DNA of 64,000 nt from Petunia secreta (Eukaryota > Streptophyta > Magnoliopsida > Solanales > Solanaceae): the NCBI GenBank assembly GCA_029990175.1, contig JARKIP010000005.1:27971501-28035500 (forward strand). The letters run 5' to 3'. The translations under genes were made by a program, and so were the position numbers. How positions within the stretch are numbered: position 1 is the first letter of the stretch; each line of letters begins with the position of its first letter. The notes beneath the pieces are model-generated. The model saw nothing but the letters and a program-made list of their open reading frames with translations. It had not been told where the DNA came from and made no database searches. Below are positions 21,784 through 32,313 of the stretch, piece after piece.

Positions 21784-24700
21784 ATGGCCAACGAAGGTGA
21801 AGATTTTGTGAAGAATGCTTTGGCTAGTATCCTTGCTAAAATGGATATCATGGGCCAAAAGATTGAAACTCTTGAGAGGGTGACTTCAAGTCTCCAAGTT
21901 GAGCAAGGGACCTCAAGTGTCCAAGTTGAGAAAGGCCCGAGTGTCCAAGTTGAGAAAGGGACCCTGAATGTCCAAGTTGAAGCTGGTGAAGGCTTAAGTA
22001 GTCCTACCTTTACCCCAGAACAAATTGTTGAATTGCTTAATCAACAACAGGTAAAGGAAGATCGTGATAAAAATGAACAAGTGTTGGGCAATACCCAACG
22101 AGTGGGCATTCCCCACATCGCAGGCAATCTCCAAAGAAACATTCCACTTCCAAGACCCATTCGAAATGTTCAACCTCTTGAGCAAGTTGATGAAGCTCAA
22201 GAAGGGGAGGAAGCCGTGTATGGTGATGAGGCCTATGGGTATGATGATCACTATCAACCTAGGCGAGGCATGAATTGGGATCGTAATGTGGATAGGGGTA
22301 GAGGCCGAGGTCGAGGGCCACCCATGGGGCACGTTGGAGGGAATGCTAGGAGGGATTATGGTGGTTATGAAGATCACTATGGAGGCCAACTGGAGCCTTA
22401 TCGTGGAGGTCGTGACAATACCAACCTCAATAGTGTGAAGCTCAATATTCCAATCTTTAAGGGAAATTGTGATCCGGAGGCATACATTGAATGGGTACTA
22501 CTCATGGAAAAGATTTTTGACACAAACGAGATGATCGAGGAGAAGAAAGGTACTTATGTTATTTCATCCTTTGAGTCCTATGCTTCTACTTGGTGAGAGT
22601 CCATAAAGAAGTCAAGAAGGAGAGCGGGTGTCCATATGAATGTGACTTGGAATGAATTGAAAGGTCTCATGAACACCAAGTACATGACTCCTAGGTATCG
22701 TCAAGAGCAACTTAAGAAGCTTTATGATCTAAAGCAAGGCGTCAAGATAGTTCATGAGTATTATGATGAGTTTGAAAAGACCCGGATGGCTTTTGATATG
22801 GACACCGAAGATGAAGAACAAGCCGTGATCCGTTTCAAGAATGGATTGGGCTATGGTATAGGTTCCCAATCAAGATTGCATGCTTATCTTTCACTTTAAG
22901 AAATCTTTGAAGCCGCAATTGATGCCGAGCAATGGCTTAAAGAAGAAAGGTCTAACCATTACAAGAGCAACACTTCTACTCCCGTGAGCAAACCAAAGGA
23001 GTGGAAGACTCCTAATCCTAATGCAAGATTCCCAAATGCTAGTGTTACAAGTGCCAACAAAGAAGTGAAGAAGCCGAATGAGAGGTACACATCAAATGTG
23101 GGAGGTAACTCTAAAACCCAATTAAATACTCCTACCTCTTCTTCAATTCAATGCCACAAATGCAAAGGGTATGGACATTTTGCTAGGGATTGTCCTACCA
23201 AAAAGAATATGATTGTGGTCGGTGAAGGGAATGCTTATGAACAAGATAGTGATCCGGAGGATGAGGGAGTAGAGGGAGATGAGGTGGATCATGATGTAGA
23301 GGAGGATACGGTTGAGGATGACGATCCTCATGGTTTCCTAGTTGTGAGGAGGAGTTTAGGTGCTATGCTTTTGGAGGATAGTGAGACCTTGCAAAGGGAA
23401 AACCTCTTCCATACTAGATGTCGAGTCATGGATGTTGTTTGTTCCATGATCATTGACTCCGGAAGTTGTGCCAATGTTGTTAGTCAAACACTAGTTTCCC
23501 AATTGCAATTACCCACTCTGAAACATCCCAAACCTTATCGTTTGCAATGGCTTAGTGAGTGTGGGGAGCTTAAGGTGGTGAAGCAAGTAATGATTAAGTT
23601 CAAAATGGGGAACTATGTGGATGAACACATGTTTGATGTGGTGCCTATGCAAGCTTGCCACCTCTTGTTTGGTAGGCCTTGGCAATTTGATAGACATGTG
23701 GTTCATGATGGTCGTGTCAACACATATACGGTCAAGCATGAGGGGAAGAAATTTGTGCTTAAACCCTTGACTCCCAAGCAAGTAAGTGAAGATTACAAGC
23801 GCATGAGGGAGTTGAGAGAAGCGGCAAAGGCTAAGTCGGTTGTTGAGACTAGTCCTTTGGCCGAAAGCATGGTGGTAACGCCACCATCTTCTACCGGTAT
23901 CATTTGTGCCATGATGCAACCGGGTGAGCTTTTGAAAGCAAATGATGGCAACAAACTACTCATTTTCCTAGTGCACAAAGGTATGATTCTTATTTCCGAA
24001 TTTGATTATTCTCCTAACCCTTTGCCTAGTGCTATTGAGAATGTTTTAAAGGTATTTGAGGACATGTTCCCGGAAGAGATGCCGAGTGGTCTTCCTCTAT
24101 TGAGGGCTATTCAGCACCAAATTGATTTTGTTCTGGGATCCCAAATCCCAAACAAACCGGCTTATAGGAACAATCCGGAGGATACAAAAAAATTGCAAAG
24201 GCAAGTGGGATGAATTGCTCACTAAAGGCTTGGTTCGTGAAAGCTTGAGTCCTTGTGTCGTACCTGTCATTCTTGTGCCAAAGAAGGATGGGACATGGAG
24301 AATGTGCGTTGATTGCTGAGCGGTCAACAAGATAACGGTAAAGTATCAACATCCCATCCCTAAACTTGATGACATGCTTGATGAATTGAGTGGCTCAACT
24401 GTCTTTACCAAGATAGATATTAGACCCGACTACCACCAAATCTGGATGAAATCGGTTGGCGAGTGGAAAACCGCATTCAAGACCAAGTTTCGTCTCTATG
24501 AATGGTTGGTGATGCCTTTTGGCCTCTCCAATGCACCTTGCACTTTCATGAGATTGATGAACCACGTCTTGAAGCCGTTTATCAATAAATTTGTGGTTGT
24601 CTATTTTGAAGATATCTTGATATATAGCAAGTCAATAGATGATCATGCTGGCCACTTGAGTCAAGTTCTTGAAGTGCTAAGAGCCGAAAAGCTCTATGCC

Positions 24701-26803
24701 AATTTTAAAAAGTGTGCCTTTTGTGTAGAAAGGGTTGTGTTCCTTGGGTTTTTTGTGAGTGCCCAAGGAGTTGAAGTGGATGAGTCCAAGGTAGAGGCCA
24801 TTCGTGATTGGCCTACTCCTACTTCCGTGACTCAAGTGAGGAGCTTTCATGGTCTTGCTAGTTTCTATAGACGATTTGTGAAAGACTTTAGCTCCATTGC
24901 CGCTCCACTCACTGAATTGGTGAAGAAGGACAATCCTTTTGTGTAGGGAGAGCCTCAAGAGAAGGCCTTCCAAGAATTAAAAAGTAGGTTGAGTACCGCC
25001 CCTCTATTTCAATTGCCCGACTTTGGAAAGGCATTTGAGGTTGAATGTGATGCCTCGGGGGTGGGAATTGGTGGTATTTTAATGCAAGATGGCAAACCCA
25101 TAGCCTACTTTAGTGAAATATTGAAGGGTGCCTCCTTAAATTACTCTGCGTATGACAAGGAGTTGTATGCCCTAGTGAAAGCTCTTGCTCATTGGCAACA
25201 TTACCTTTGGCCTAGGAAATTTGTGATTAAGAGTGATCATGAGTCATTCAAACATCTTAGGGGCCAAGATAATTTGAACAAGAAGCATGCCAAATGGGTA
25301 GAGTTTAATGAGTCTTTTCCCTCTGTTATTCAATACAAGAAAGGGAAAGACAATATTGTGGCGGATGCACTTTCTAGGAAGTTCGCTCTTGCCTCTACTC
25401 TTACCTCCAAGCTCATGGGTTTTGAGAGTATCAAGTTGATGTATGCTCATGACCCTAATCTAAAGAGCATCCATGAAGCTCTTGAGAAAGGAGAAAGAAT
25501 TGTGAAATACCTATGGGTAAATGGCTATATCTTTAAGAATGATAGAGTTTGCATACCCAAGTCCTCTTGGAGAGAATTGCTTGTGTGAGAAGCAGATTGT
25601 GGAGGACTCATGGGTCACTTTGGGAAAAACAAAACCTTGGCCATTCTCAAAGAACAATTCCATTGGCCAAAGATGGGGGTGCAAGTTAAAAATCTTTGCA
25701 TTAACTGCCTTGAGTGCAAGCATGCTAAATCCAAAGCAAACCCCCATGGTTTGTATACTCCTCTCCTCGTACCTACTAGCCCGTGGATGGATATTTCTAT
25801 GGACTTTGTTATGGGATTACCACGGACTGGGGGAGGGGGACATGACAGCATTTATGTTGTCGTGGATAGGTTTTCAAAGATGGCTCACTTCATTCCGTGC
25901 AAAAAGTGTGATGATGCACAACATCTTGTTTCTTTATTCATTGATAATGTGTTAAAGTTGCATGGTGTGCCTCAAACAATTGTGAGTGATAGGGACACCA
26001 AGTTCTTTATCCATTTTTTGGAGAAGCTTGTGGGGTACCCTTGGCACCAAGCTATTGTTCTCCACGTCCCACCACCCACAAACGGATGAACAAACTGAGG
26101 TGGTGAACCGAACTTTGGGTGCTCTTCTTAGAGCCATGACCCGAGGTAAGGCCGGGACTTAGATTGAAAAGGTGCCTCTTATGGAGTTTGCATATAATCG
26201 TACATTACATAGCATGATTGGTATGACTCTATTTGAGTGTGTTTATGGTTTTAACACCTTGATTCCCCTTTATCTAACCCCTTTTCCAAGGGAAATGGTT
26301 GTTAATTTTGAAGGAAAGCCCGAGCTAAGGCTTTGGTTGAAATCCATGCTAAGGCGAAGAAGAACTTGCAGGAAGCTTATGCAAAAGTGGCCTCCAAGAA
26401 TAACAAGGGACGCAAGAAGGTGGAACTCAAGAAGGGTGACTATGTGTGGGTGCACTTCAGCAAAGAAAGGTTTCCAAACCTTAGGAAAGGGAAGTTGGCA
26501 CCCCGGGGAGATGGTCCATTCCAAGTGCATTTAAAGATAAATAACAGCGCCTATGTGGTCGACTTTCCAAGTGAGTATAATGTTTCTAATACAATCAATG
26601 TTTGTGACTTGGTTCCTTTGGATGTGGGGGATGGAGGGGTCGTGGATGATGATGCTTTAATTTCGAGGACGAAATCCTCTCAAGAAGGGGAGGATGATAA
26701 GGACCAAACCACCAGAAGACCCTTCACACGGAGCCAAGCTAAGGAGATCCAAGGAGTGCATTTATACTTGGTGAGGAAGGCACTTAAAGAAGGAAGCGAT
26801 TAG
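21784..26803 (+). pseudogene. E3 gag-pol pseudogene
   Basis: Homologous along its length to the E2 polyprotein, starting MANEGEDFVKNAL. Order: gag N-terminus with three QVEKG-type repeats, YDDHYQPRR and RGRGRG segments, gag core to ~22900, knuckle CHKCKGYGHFARDC ~23150, protease DSGSCANVV ~23455, RT 24200-24950, RNase H ~25040, integrase 25600-26250, RGDGPF ~26505 and TRSQAKE tail ending 26803 inside the 3' LTR. Visible lesions: TGA for a Trp codon at ~22594, TAA at ~22898, frameshift at ~24210, TGA at ~24317, TAG at ~24944, TGA at ~25586, frameshifts around 26020-26090, TAG at ~26160, frameshift ~26330. The RT motif reads YFED rather than YFDD, so even the active site is damaged. Confidence 0.93.
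26681..26694 (+). other. E3 polypurine tract
   Basis: CAAGAAGGGGAGGA abuts the TGATAAGG start of the 3' LTR and equals the E2 tract. Confidence 0.9.
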
Positions 26804-27415
26804 AAGCCGTTGTGGATGATCCAGGCTCAGGCGCCCCGCCTAGAGCAACCAGGCGCCCCGCCCTAGTAGGCAGGCCACCAGGCGCTCCGCCAGCCTTGGG
26901 GCGCCCCGCCCAGACCACCTCACTGATCACTTTTGTGGGAGCTCTTCCCAAAGCACGGGCACTCCGCCCAAGACGCTGAAGAGGCGAGATTTTGAGTGTT
27001 TGAAGACTATTTTGGCCATACGTGGTATTTTAACTTAAAGCCTAATGTGTGGGCATTTTAGACCATTTACTAAAGCTTGGAAAACCTCTATAAATATCCT
27101 AGATAGCTTATTTCATTCCGTAGCTAATTTTGATAATTGAAGAATATTGTTAAGAGTTGAACTTTTGTGAATGAATGAAACAACCTTGTTTGGAACTTGT
27201 TTTTCTTCTAGCGGATCTAGATGAATTCCATTCCCTCTCCGATCATTTTACTTGTGGGTTCCGGGTGTACCTCGAGGGTAGTTTCCTAGTGTAGGTGTTC
27301 CTTGACAATCTCCCGAGGTGTATCGAAATTAGTTCTTCGGTGCTACTTGGGTTATTCGTTCAAGCCACGTCTCGCTTTTTGTCTTGTCTTTACTTTCCGC
27401 GCTTGATCCTTATCA
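26695..27415 (+). repeat. E3 3' LTR
   Basis: 721 bp. Exact copies of AGGCGCCCCGCC start at 26829 and 26850, with degenerate copies to about 26970. It carries about 22 bases near 26940-26960 that the 5' LTR lacks. Confidence 0.92.
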
Positions 27416-28179
27416 TTGCCCCCTTATGTGCATCTTATGTGTTTTTTGAACTTTTTCTCAAAACATCCCCTCTTATACACGTATATTTTTTAGATTAACC
27501 GCAAAAAACAAAATACCATTAAGGTTAGGGCTCGACAATAAATGACGAGTCATACTGACCCTAAATGGCTAACAATTTATTTCAAAAATAAACCGTATTT
27601 GGTTTTTGACAAAATCTGAAATCATTTGCAAAAGTTGCCTATTTTAGCAAATTGCCTATTTAATGCAAATTTAATTTGAATGCTGAAATTTTACAAATAG
27701 ACTGCTTTTTGACATCCTTATATAGATTTGACCACCTCTCGATTAGGCATTTTTGGAGAGGCAAAAAACGCGAGAAGGCGTGAAATGTAGGTCGTGCTTG
27801 TAAACTTGGAGGCCAATTATGTGTATATTATCTAGACTTGCATAAGTAAACTTAGTCTTATAAGATTGATTGTGAAATTGACCCCCTTTAAGTTAGTGAT
27901 ATCATTTACATCCAAAAATATAGACTCAGGCGGGAAACACCTTTCGTGGGACTTGGGGAAGTGCCTAACACTTTCTTCCCCAAGTCATTTTGACTTCTTA
28001 CCCACTGAATCTCTGAAACTAGACCAGTTTAATAAAAACTTGACCTTAGACACTTAGGTGACCTAATACACCTTAGAAAACTATATTAGGTGGCGACTCC
28101 AATTCTTAACTCAAACGAGTTACCCAGTCAAACCTGAAACCTGACTCGCTCCGAGTTAAGTTTAAAATCGGGTATGACA
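27416..28179 (+). repeat. X: right end of an Ogre/Tat-like LTR
   Basis: Ends GGGTATGACA at 28179, comparable with the GGGGTGCGACA ends of LTRs A and B. It shares with them the block GGCGGGAAACACC...GTGGGACTTGGGGAAGTGCC, then TGACCTAATAC and TTAGGTGGCGACTCC (28086-28100). No primer site follows, so this is a 3' LTR or solo LTR. E4 sequence resumes at 28180. ORFs here are not credible genes. Confidence 0.75.
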
Positions 28180-29187
28180 ACACTCTACTCTAGTTTGATA
28201 CAAATCACCATTTCCATTGAAGTTGCCCTCATACAAAGGATTAGTATAGGCACACTTCTCAAGCTCATTAGCAAGCAAAGGTGAAGTTTTCAAACTAGAG
28301 ACAACATCTACTCTTGAGGAGTCCCCGAACACAATTAGATTCATCTCATACACTAGAGACTCTTCAAGGTCACGACCATCCTCACTACGACACATAAGAC
28401 CACCATCATTAAGTAAGCAATCAAAGGGAAGAATAGGATATTCATTACACTCATCTTCTCCTCTATCAAATATGGGTGGGGTGTCATAACAAGGTTCACA
28501 AACAAGGTCAACCACAATATTTTCACTAAAAATAGGTTCAATGAAAATCGAGCTCACATTATAATGTGCCTTTTTAACCCTCTCAACTAGTGGTTCATAT
28601 GCACAAACAAGTTAACCAAATGGCTCTACACTAGTTGCAAACACATTGTAATCATACATGTCATCAACTAGTGTGGAGTTATCACAAACACTATCACAAG
28701 ATAAGGAAGTAATATGCTCAAGGGAAGAAGAACTAACAAATACCTTTGAGTGGCCATCTTGCTCGCTCAATACACTTGAAGTGTCATGAATAGTTTCTCC
28801 ACCTTGTAGCTCACATTTGGAATCATCTTCACTTTGTCTTTCCACTTTGGAACATGGTTGAGGCTCCATCAGTTTGCCTCCAAGAATTCCTATACAAGAA
28901 TTCAAACAAGTAGAAGAAAAAGATAAAGGGTTGAGATTAGAATAAGGGGTGCCCTCACTCTCAATGATTCTTTTTCCCTCTCTATTTTCCCTTATTTTTT
29001 CTTTAAGGCCGGGTGTAGATTCGGATGATGACAACCCGCTCACATCACTCAACACAACCTCTTCTTTTTCCAGTCGAGAGTTGTCACCGTCCACTCCCTT
29101 ACTCCTTTCAATCTTTTGTCTCTCATATTTGGGCGAGTTGGGATGAGGCCCAAGAATACCCATAGCCGGAGTAGGTGGACTCTTCAC
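28180..29187 (-). pseudogene. E4 second ORF, function unknown, interrupted by one stop and by X
   Basis: I do not recognise this protein. A frame opens at 29187 (MKSPPTPAMG), runs to a TAA at about 28610, and continues in the same frame to the junction with X, about 335 codons in all. Visible: Pro-rich start, Lys/Arg/Glu-rich segment, Ser-rich segments with SSSESTPG and SSSLEHITSL, then an acidic, Cys-containing part (LVCEPCYDTPPIFDRGEDEC). No RT, RNase H or integrase motif is present. Upstream frames (to ~29350, KKSYNYKKWWDKCKKRHDKC) suggest it was once continuous with the protease-like ORF. Only one in-frame stop in ~1 kb argues for past selection. It could be a diverged or captured sequence. 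Confidence 0.55.
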
Positions 29188-29354
29188 ATCAACCCAGAAT
29201 ATAGGACTTGTAGAGACTCATCACTTAATGTCTCCTTCTTCTTTGTTGGTGAACCAGTTGGCTTTGAAGCTTGTGGTTTCAGGTTCACCTTGTTGACATT
29301 TGTCATGTCTTTTCTTGCACTTGTCCCACCATTTCTTGTAATTGTAGGACTTCT

Positions 29355-30607
29355 TCATTGCTCATTGTTAACCTTGGAATGAAGTTCTCGCTCCTTGCTC
29401 ATTTGCATAGCCAAATAAGGTGCACCAGTAGGCAATTGGCCTCTTGCCCGATAAGGTCTAAAGTCATAAACCCTTTGACCTAAGCCCACATAATACGCAT
29501 CCTTCAAAACACTATATCGCACCATCTTGTCATGCAACCATGGCTCACCTAGTGATATATCAACATGCAGCATGGGATACACATCACACGAAACATGACC
29601 CTTGTATTTTCTATGAGATAGGAGCAACGAGATTCCTTGGAAACCCATACTCCATCATACTCATAAGGCTGCTCTAGCGCTCGGCATGGTATCCTTAACT
29701 TATCAACCAAAGAGGTGCTAATGCAATTGGCATCAGTATCACCAATTTTGAGTAAGTACCCTTCATACCCATTCACCTCAATAACAAACCTACGTCTATC
29801 CAAGAGAGAACTTGAATGCCCAGGAGTATCAACACCAACAACTTGGGTCTCCCTTATTCCTCCTCTACTAGCAACACTGCTAGTGCAACTTCCACTCCCC
29901 GTCACTCTTCTAACATTAGAAGTGTTGTTGAAAGTCGAGGAAGGAACCTTGTCATGGAACCCATAAGTGCCTCTCGCCTTGTTTCCATAGCCAATAGTAC
30001 TATTCCTACTACAACTATCCAAGCCCCTCATGGCATTGATGGAACAATATAACCCCTTTGTTGCAAAAGTAACACCATCGCTCATACCACCCTTCACATG
30101 GGATTTAGAAGCACTAGGCCGCTTAGCACAACTAGAAGATGCAAGCTTCGTCTTTCCCATGGAACAACCACCACCTCCTCCCACACTAATGGAAGGACCT
30201 TGACTACTCCCTTGTTCGCCCTTAGAAACACCAAGAGAAGATTCACATGAATAATTCATATAATCAACATCATCATCAATTCTCTCTATGTTACTATCAA
30301 CATTTTCATATTCATCACAAGAAAAGTAAGTAGGAACATTGTACCTTGAAGCGTCACCATCTTCGTATTCTTGAGTAGAAGCATAAAGATCAACACATTC
30401 ATCTTCATAAGCTTCATAGTCTTCATCAACATCATGATCATCATAGTGAACCACTTCATCACCATAGGAGCCATGGTTTCTTGAGTCATCATAGTAATAC
30501 CCTTCATCATCAACGTAGGAACAGTAGTCTCCACCATCTGCATACGAGTCATAACAACTAGCATCATCCCCACACGAGCCATAACCTCCACAATCATCAT
30601 CCGACAT
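29355..30607 (-). pseudogene. E4 gag/protease-derived ORF (frameshifted)
   Basis: Starts at ATG 30607; the bases before it (GGTGCAACT) match those before gag in E2 and E3. The N-terminal ~110 residues are extraordinarily rich in Asp, Tyr and Glu, perhaps an expansion of the YDD segment of E2 gag. Next come Ser/Gly-rich stretches, then a region aligning with the E2 protease: IGDTDANCIS where E2 has DSGSCANVVS, then PYEYDGVW, and after a frameshift near 29600-29640, CDVYPMLHVDISLGEPW matching the DVVPMQACHLLLGRPW of E2. The catalytic DSG is gone. I see no gag core or CCHC knuckle. The frame ends at 29355. Confidence 0.75.
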
Positions 30608-31519
30608 AGTTGCACCAATAAGAGAAATAACCTCACAAAATTCACTCCTTCATGTGTATCACTCAATATATGAACGCTCAAGGACAAGGCCCTAATCTCT
30701 TAGAAATCACGGTGATCACAACTAGTATGTTCAAGTATTGGTTCGGCGTGGAGTTAATGGGACTCTATGGACGGAAGGCTATTTAAAGTGCGCACTTGAG
30801 GCCAAAGAAAGTTATACGACTCTTCTTTGAATTCTAATCTTCTCTATGCACGAACGTCCTAATACGCTCAAGAGTTAGTGTCTTTCGAGTAGGCCAATTA
30901 GCCTTGAAACACTAACCAAGAAGTTTGGAAGCAAAGGAAACACAAAAAACGACGAAACAAAAATTCTCAAACCCGAAACAGGGCTAGGTGCTCTGCCTAC
31001 CTTGGCTACTGCCTAGGCAGTTAGGCGGTCCGCCTGGGCTTAGGCGATCCGCTTGGAGTGCGATTCAACAACTTCCAAGAACGGGTTTTTGGTGTTTTTC
31101 ACCCAATTTTCGATCGATTTCAACCCGTTACTCAAATCCAATGGTGTATTCAACTATTCTAAACAATCCCCAATGGTTTTAAACCCCAAACAAACAACAA
31201 CAAGCTTCGATTCAAGTTTGAAGGATTTTCAAGGGTTTTTAAAATTTTGGGATTTAATTTTCGAACTTTTATTCCGTAATACCAAATTGTGATACGAGGG
31301 TATCAAAACAACGGGAATACATTATTGAACAATCCCCGATACTTTTTAACACTTGGGGATTCGAATCCAAAACCGATCTATAAATTTTTTTGAAGTTTGT
31401 AACTTTTCCAATTTTTTATTTTTCTTCCAAATAAGAACAACTAAACAACAATCACAAAGATAAAATGGCATGATCGAGGGTTTGTAAGAACAAAACCTAT
31501 CTGTGCTCTGATACCAAAT
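30608..31519 (-). other. E4 leader with dyad repeats
   Basis: Untranslated region between 5' LTR and ORF1. Dyad-type repeats at 30986-30998, 31023-31035 (AGGCGGTCCGCCT, perfect arms with a GTC centre) and 31042-31054. The primer site is 31505-31516. No gene seen. Confidence 0.75.
31505..31516 (-). other. E4 primer binding site (tRNA-iMet)
   Basis: Minus-strand TGGTATCAGAGC, three bases from the LTR start at 31520. Confidence 0.9.
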
Positions 31520-32313
31520 TGATACGGGGTAAAATTAGAGGAAGCAATAAACGACACAAGCGGAAGCAATTAAAGGGGATAACAAGAAATAAAGATTGGG
31601 GAGGTAAGAATTAACAAGAAAGAAACGAATCAAACTCACATATATGGATTGAATTCAATGGGAGAAAGAGAATCTTGAACCAAATCCCGGATTCATACTA
31701 GGATGCAATCCTCGGGTTCCCAAGTCTTGAGGGATACATCAGCTTCAAGCTCCAAACAAGAAGGCCAAGCCTCTCAATGTTCTTCTTCTCAATTATATGT
31801 CAAAAACTAGGTTATCAAATGAAAAGCCTAAGGGTTATATTTATAGTTCCTTCTATCCCCTTAAGAAATGACTAAAATTCCCCCAAAGTGGGTTAAAACA
31901 TAGGAGACCATGTAAGGTTAAAATGGGAAGATTTACAGAAAAATCCCGTTCATTTTTTTAGGCGCTCCGTCTGGGATCTGGGCCCTCCGCATCCATGAGC
32001 TGCTGGTCAATCTTGGCCCTCCAGCTGGGCGCTCCACCTAGGCTTTAGGCGCTCCCCCTGGCTGAGCTACTGATCGAGCTGGGCGCTCCTCCTAGGCGCT
32101 CTGCCTGGCAAGAGGTGCTCCGCCTCTTCCTGTGGCCTCTTTAGGCGCCTCAAATTGTGCCTCAGGCGCTCCTCGTTGTAGCCTAGGCGGTCCTCCTTCT
32201 ATGGTGCTCTAATTAATGATCTTCAAGTCACATCCGGAGCCCTTGACTTGTATTCTTTGTGCTCTCAAGCTTGGTTTTCGATAGTTGGTGTCGTGGCCCG
32301 ATTTGCCCCGCAT
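31520..32313 (-). repeat. E4 5' LTR with dense dyad repeats
   Basis: Begins TGATACGGGG at the primer-site side and appears to end near CCCCGCATA, an imperfect inverted match. About 790 bp, close to the 785-bp LTR of E2. From 31960 to about 32190 there are roughly ten copies of a GGCGCTCC-type repeat (for example AGGCGCTCCGTCT at 31960, AGGTGCTCCGCCT at ~32114). A TATA-like TTATATTTATAG lies at about 31834-31845 (read as CTATAAATATAA on the minus strand). Confidence 0.75.

Larger units (their letters stand above)
19798..27415 (+). mobile_element. E3: degraded CRM-like element, relative of E2
   Basis: 7618 bp. LTRs 19798-20496 and 26695-27415 begin TGATAAGG and end CCTTATCA. Flanks TAGCC (19793-19797) and TTGCC (27416-27420) look like a target duplication with one mismatch. 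Primer site, gag-pol order, purine tract and GC-rich repeat clusters all match E2, but the LTRs differ in length (699 and 721 bp) with many substitutions and the coding region has many stops. It is therefore a much older insertion of a sister family. Confidence 0.93.
28180..32313 (-). mobile_element. E4: non-autonomous relative of E2/E3, 3' part cut off by X
   Basis: Minus-strand element with a 5' LTR (31520-32313), tRNA-iMet primer site (31505-31516), leader, a gag/protease-derived ORF and a second, unrecognised ORF where RT, RNase H and integrase would be. Its leader shares GAGTTAATGGGACTC with E2, and its dyad repeats sit in the same two places as in E2 and E3. The 3' end and 3' LTR are missing because X begins at 28179/28180. 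The right LTR boundary is uncertain by a few bases. Confidence 0.8.

Noticed and set aside
19793..27420. Calling a perfect target duplication for E3
   Set aside because: Flanks are TAGCC and TTGCC, one mismatch; recorded as probable only.
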